In this document: in pieces, positions 30,719 to 32,765 of the stretch
How positions within the stretch are numbered: the first letter of the stretch is position 1
Layout of the letters: every line of letters begins with the position of its first letter
From: Flavobacterium sp.
GTDB taxonomy: Bacteria > Bacteroidota > Bacteroidia > Flavobacteriales > Flavobacteriaceae
Length of the DNA: 32,765 nt
Direction: 5' to 3'
NCBI GenBank assembly: GCA_017995345.1
Contig: JAGOJA010000022.1
Span: 1 to 32,765, forward strand
The notes under the pieces: generated by a model
What the model was told of the DNA's origin: nothing
Seen by the model: only the letters and a program-made list of their open reading frames with translations
Databases searched by the model: none
Made by a program: the position numbers and the translations under genes

Positions 30719-32113
30719 TTATTTTTTACTATTCTTAAAAATGACATTTAGCCCTACCTGAAAAGAAAGACTGTTTGCCTTGGTAACATCTTTATATTCT
30801 AAAAGATTATCGGCAAGAACATAGAAGTTTACAGGTCCAAAAGTACTGGATAATCCTAAACCTATGTTCGTGTAAGAATATGAATCCAAGGTGTACGTCG
30901 CTTTCATTTGCAATGTCTTGAAAACTTTTCTTCGATAATACGTGGTAAAAGCGACTAACGGCATTCGTGGCGTGGACATAACAAATAATTGGGCGCCAAC
31001 AGCACTTTTATAAATAGTTTCCGGGTCATAATTGAGGCAATTGCAATCTTCAGGTCGCTCTTCATCAAACGAATACTGAACCGAAGAATTGAACTTTACA
31101 GGGCGCCAAGTGGTATAACTAGCATATAAAGTATCCAAAGGAATGGCATCTTTGAACTCTTGGTATCCATTTTCAGCTGAATTTCCAGAACTGAATTTTG
31201 GAATCACTCCTTCGTATTTATAGGCTCCTTTATACGTCAAACTTTCCACTTCTTTGCTATGCCTAATAAAACCTAGGTCGATAACACTGGCTGTAAGCTG
31301 TATGTTTTTCTTTGGATAATAGGTAAAACCAGCATCAAAACCCAAACCTAAATTACCTCCTAAAAAAGCTCTTTTGGTAATGTCTTTTACCAGATTTAGA
31401 TCATTATTTTCATCGTTATATTTAGCAATTCCAGAGGTATTGAGTTGTAATTGCGAATAAATCATCTGTTCATAGACTCCTGTATCTGAAGGAATAGTAT
31501 AAATATATCCTGAGTTATTAGTAGAATTAGCATTATAAATACTAGAATAAATTTTCCCGCGTAGTCCTAAAATAAATTTTTTATTGATATTTTTATGAAA
31601 TCCAACATGAAACACGGACAGCATTTCTGCTTTTGCACTCAAATCTCCTAAATTAAAAACTTTACCCAAATAGTCATTATTTCCGTCTAAAGCTAAAACG
31701 GCTAAATCCTTTGGAACATAACTTAATAAATCAAATTCTTGATACATCCCAAATGAAACATAGGAATCCGTTTCTTGACCTGTTATTTTAAAACCTCCGT
31801 TGAAAATTTCTATTTGTTCGTTGATGGCTACTCTGTCTTTTCTCGTAGAAGAGAATACGGCCTCTCGTAATTTTACATTAAAATCGACACCATTATCCGC
31901 AAACAAATCATAGGCCGAAAAACCGCTAGAACCTACATTTGCCGAAATCCCAGACAACAAAGGAACTCCAAAATACCAATCGTACTTGAAATCCGCACCA
32001 GGATTAGTCATCAAAGACTGTGGCACTGAAGTGAAATTATATAAAATTTGTTTGTTTTGTGAATAACAATTTAGCGTTGCAACTAGAACAAAAATCAAGA
32101 TTATTTTTTTCAT
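30719..32113 (-). CDS. DUF5723 family outer-membrane protein
   Basis: The 464-residue protein has a signal peptide (cleavage after NCYSQ, about residue 19) and a series of amphipathic beta strands, ending with an aromatic-rich strand near the C-terminus (FQVGLNVIF). This is the layout of outer-membrane beta barrels of the DUF5723 type. The segment following the signal, with SLMTNPGADF, resembles the SVLFNPAS segment of the protein at 2776-4803, but here no TSP3 or OmpA part is attached. Its ATG overlaps the stop of the upstream lipoprotein gene by four bases (ATGA), so the two are co-translated. The role is unknown. Confidence 0.82.
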   Translation of the reverse strand: MKKIILIFVLVATLNCYSQNKQILYNFTSVPQSLMTNPGADFKYDWYFGVPLLSGISANVGSSGFSAYDLFADNGVDFNVKLREAVFSSTRKDRVAINEQIEIFNGGFKITGQETDSYVSFGMYQEFDLLSYVPKDLAVLALDGNNDYLGKVFNLGDLSAKAEMLSVFHVGFHKNINKKFILGLRGKIYSSIYNANSTNNSGYIYTIPSDTGVYEQMIYSQLQLNTSGIAKYNDENNDLNLVKDITKRAFLGGNLGLGFDAGFTYYPKKNIQLTASVIDLGFIRHSKEVESLTYKGAYKYEGVIPKFSSGNSAENGYQEFKDAIPLDTLYASYTTWRPVKFNSSVQYSFDEERPEDCNCLNYDPETIYKSAVGAQLFVMSTPRMPLVAFTTYYRRKVFKTLQMKATYTLDSYSYTNIGLGLSSTFGPVNFYVLADNLLEYKDVTKANSLSFQVGLNVIFKNSKK

Positions 32114-32661
32114 TCTACTACTAAATAAGCGGTTATACCAGAACGCAGTTTTAATCGACCTGGACTACTCTGGTTCAATGGAGTGCCCGACAACATCGTC
32201 AATGTAAAAGCAATTTTTGTTGTTCTTTTTAATAAATCAAGTTGGGCATTTTCAAATGTTTCAGTCTTCGTCACTTTATTTTCCAAACCCACATACGCTG
32301 GAATAGTCAAATTTATAGTGTGAAGTGATTGATTGTTATTGTCCAAAAATACTAAATTTACTAAATACGCTCTATTTATGGTGTTTTCCATTTCAAACAG
32401 AAATTCCACTTTTTTCAAATTATCTCTAAAAAAATTATCCTTGAATACATCAACATCCGCCGTATCAAAAATCAGGTTTTGCTCTACACCATTTGTCACA
32501 AATCCATTTGCTGGAATATCAAAATACGCTAAGTTAGCCACAAAAACAGGCTCCAGTTTTAAATCATTCACTTGATTATAATCTAAATCACTTGCACATG
32601 AAAAAGAAAACAACAATAGTAATGACAAACCTAAAACTCTATTTAAAACAGGTAATTTCAT
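32110..32661 (-). CDS. lipoprotein, partner of the DUF5723 protein
   Basis: The 183-residue protein starts at ATG 32661 with the signal MKLPVLNRVLGLSLLLLFSF followed by Ser and the lipid-anchored Cys. An ATG at 32673 adds four residues and cannot be excluded. The mature part is beta-rich with no motif I recognise. It overlaps the DUF5723 gene by four bases, which suggests a shared function at the outer membrane. The sequence to the window end (32674-32765) shows no clear -7 element. Confidence 0.75.
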   Translation of the reverse strand: MKLPVLNRVLGLSLLLLFSFSCASDLDYNQVNDLKLEPVFVANLAYFDIPANGFVTNGVEQNLIFDTADVDVFKDNFFRDNLKKVEFLFEMENTINRAYLVNLVFLDNNNQSLHTINLTIPAYVGLENKVTKTETFENAQLDLLKRTTKIAFTLTMLSGTPLNQSSPGRLKLRSGITAYLVVE

Positions 32662-32765
32662 TATTTCATACATTTAAAGTGATTTTTTTAGAATACTATA
32701 ACTATCGAATCCGCATCATACCTAGGATTAACCAAGTAAATAATTTCGTTATATTTTGTTTGTTT

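Noticed and set aside
1-32765. tRNA or rRNA genes
   Set aside because: No cloverleaf with a conserved TTCGA-type arm and CCA-side pairing, and no rRNA-like conserved blocks were seen on either strand by eye.

Overview
The window looks like a chromosomal segment of a low-GC Bacteroidota bacterium, most likely Flavobacteriaceae and close to Flavobacterium. Three things support this. Many genes have the Bacteroidota -7 promoter element TAnnTTTG a short distance upstream. Several families are typical of the group: DUF5723 outer-membrane proteins, an OmpA protein with thrombospondin type 3 repeats, DUF2024 and Lacal_2735-like proteins. Intergenic DNA carries many dispersed palindromic repeats. Taxonomy is inferred from this content, not from a marker alignment.

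Left part (1-6,120), mostly core genes on the minus strand: a small charged protein, a BtuF-like metal/cobalamin-binding receptor without a signal peptide, pyrF, a DUF5723/TSP3/OmpA outer-membrane protein and prfA. A multi-hairpin repeat of about 206 bp lies on both sides of pyrF in direct orientation.

Middle part (about 6,120-17,560), an accessory island on the plus strand: small unrelated genes (UDG-like protein, DUF2200, truncated DUF1801, RibD_C/DHFR-like reductase, VOC protein, membrane protein, SxxK serine hydrolase lipoprotein, orphan lipoprotein, SRPBCC protein). They are separated by long non-coding spacers holding relics: an IS1182-like transposase, two pieces of REP-associated Y1 transposase (RAYT), and group II intron 3' ends. 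Spacer sequences recur in pairs or more, including a T-tract plus ACAGACTG leader and similar downstream boundary segments. Gene-plus-leader units therefore appear to have been shuffled. Inside the island is a coherent module: a CxxC thioredoxin-like protein, an exported protoglobin, DUF2024, and a MarR regulator with a four-cysteine tail. Matching TTAG-N5-CTAA dyads overlap the module promoter and the marR promoter.

Right part (17,558-32,765), core and transport genes: TrmH-like RNA methyltransferase, a cysteine-free CobB-type sirtuin, purB, a polysaccharide deacetylase lipoprotein, a large CPA2 antiporter with two RCK_C domains, a kefF/kefC-like pair, guaB, a P2-type cation ATPase, and a lipoprotein/DUF5723 operon. 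purB, guaB and pyrF are nucleotide synthesis genes but are not adjacent. The best candidates for something undescribed are the gas/redox module at 8,793-10,768 and the recurrent gene-flanking architecture of the island.
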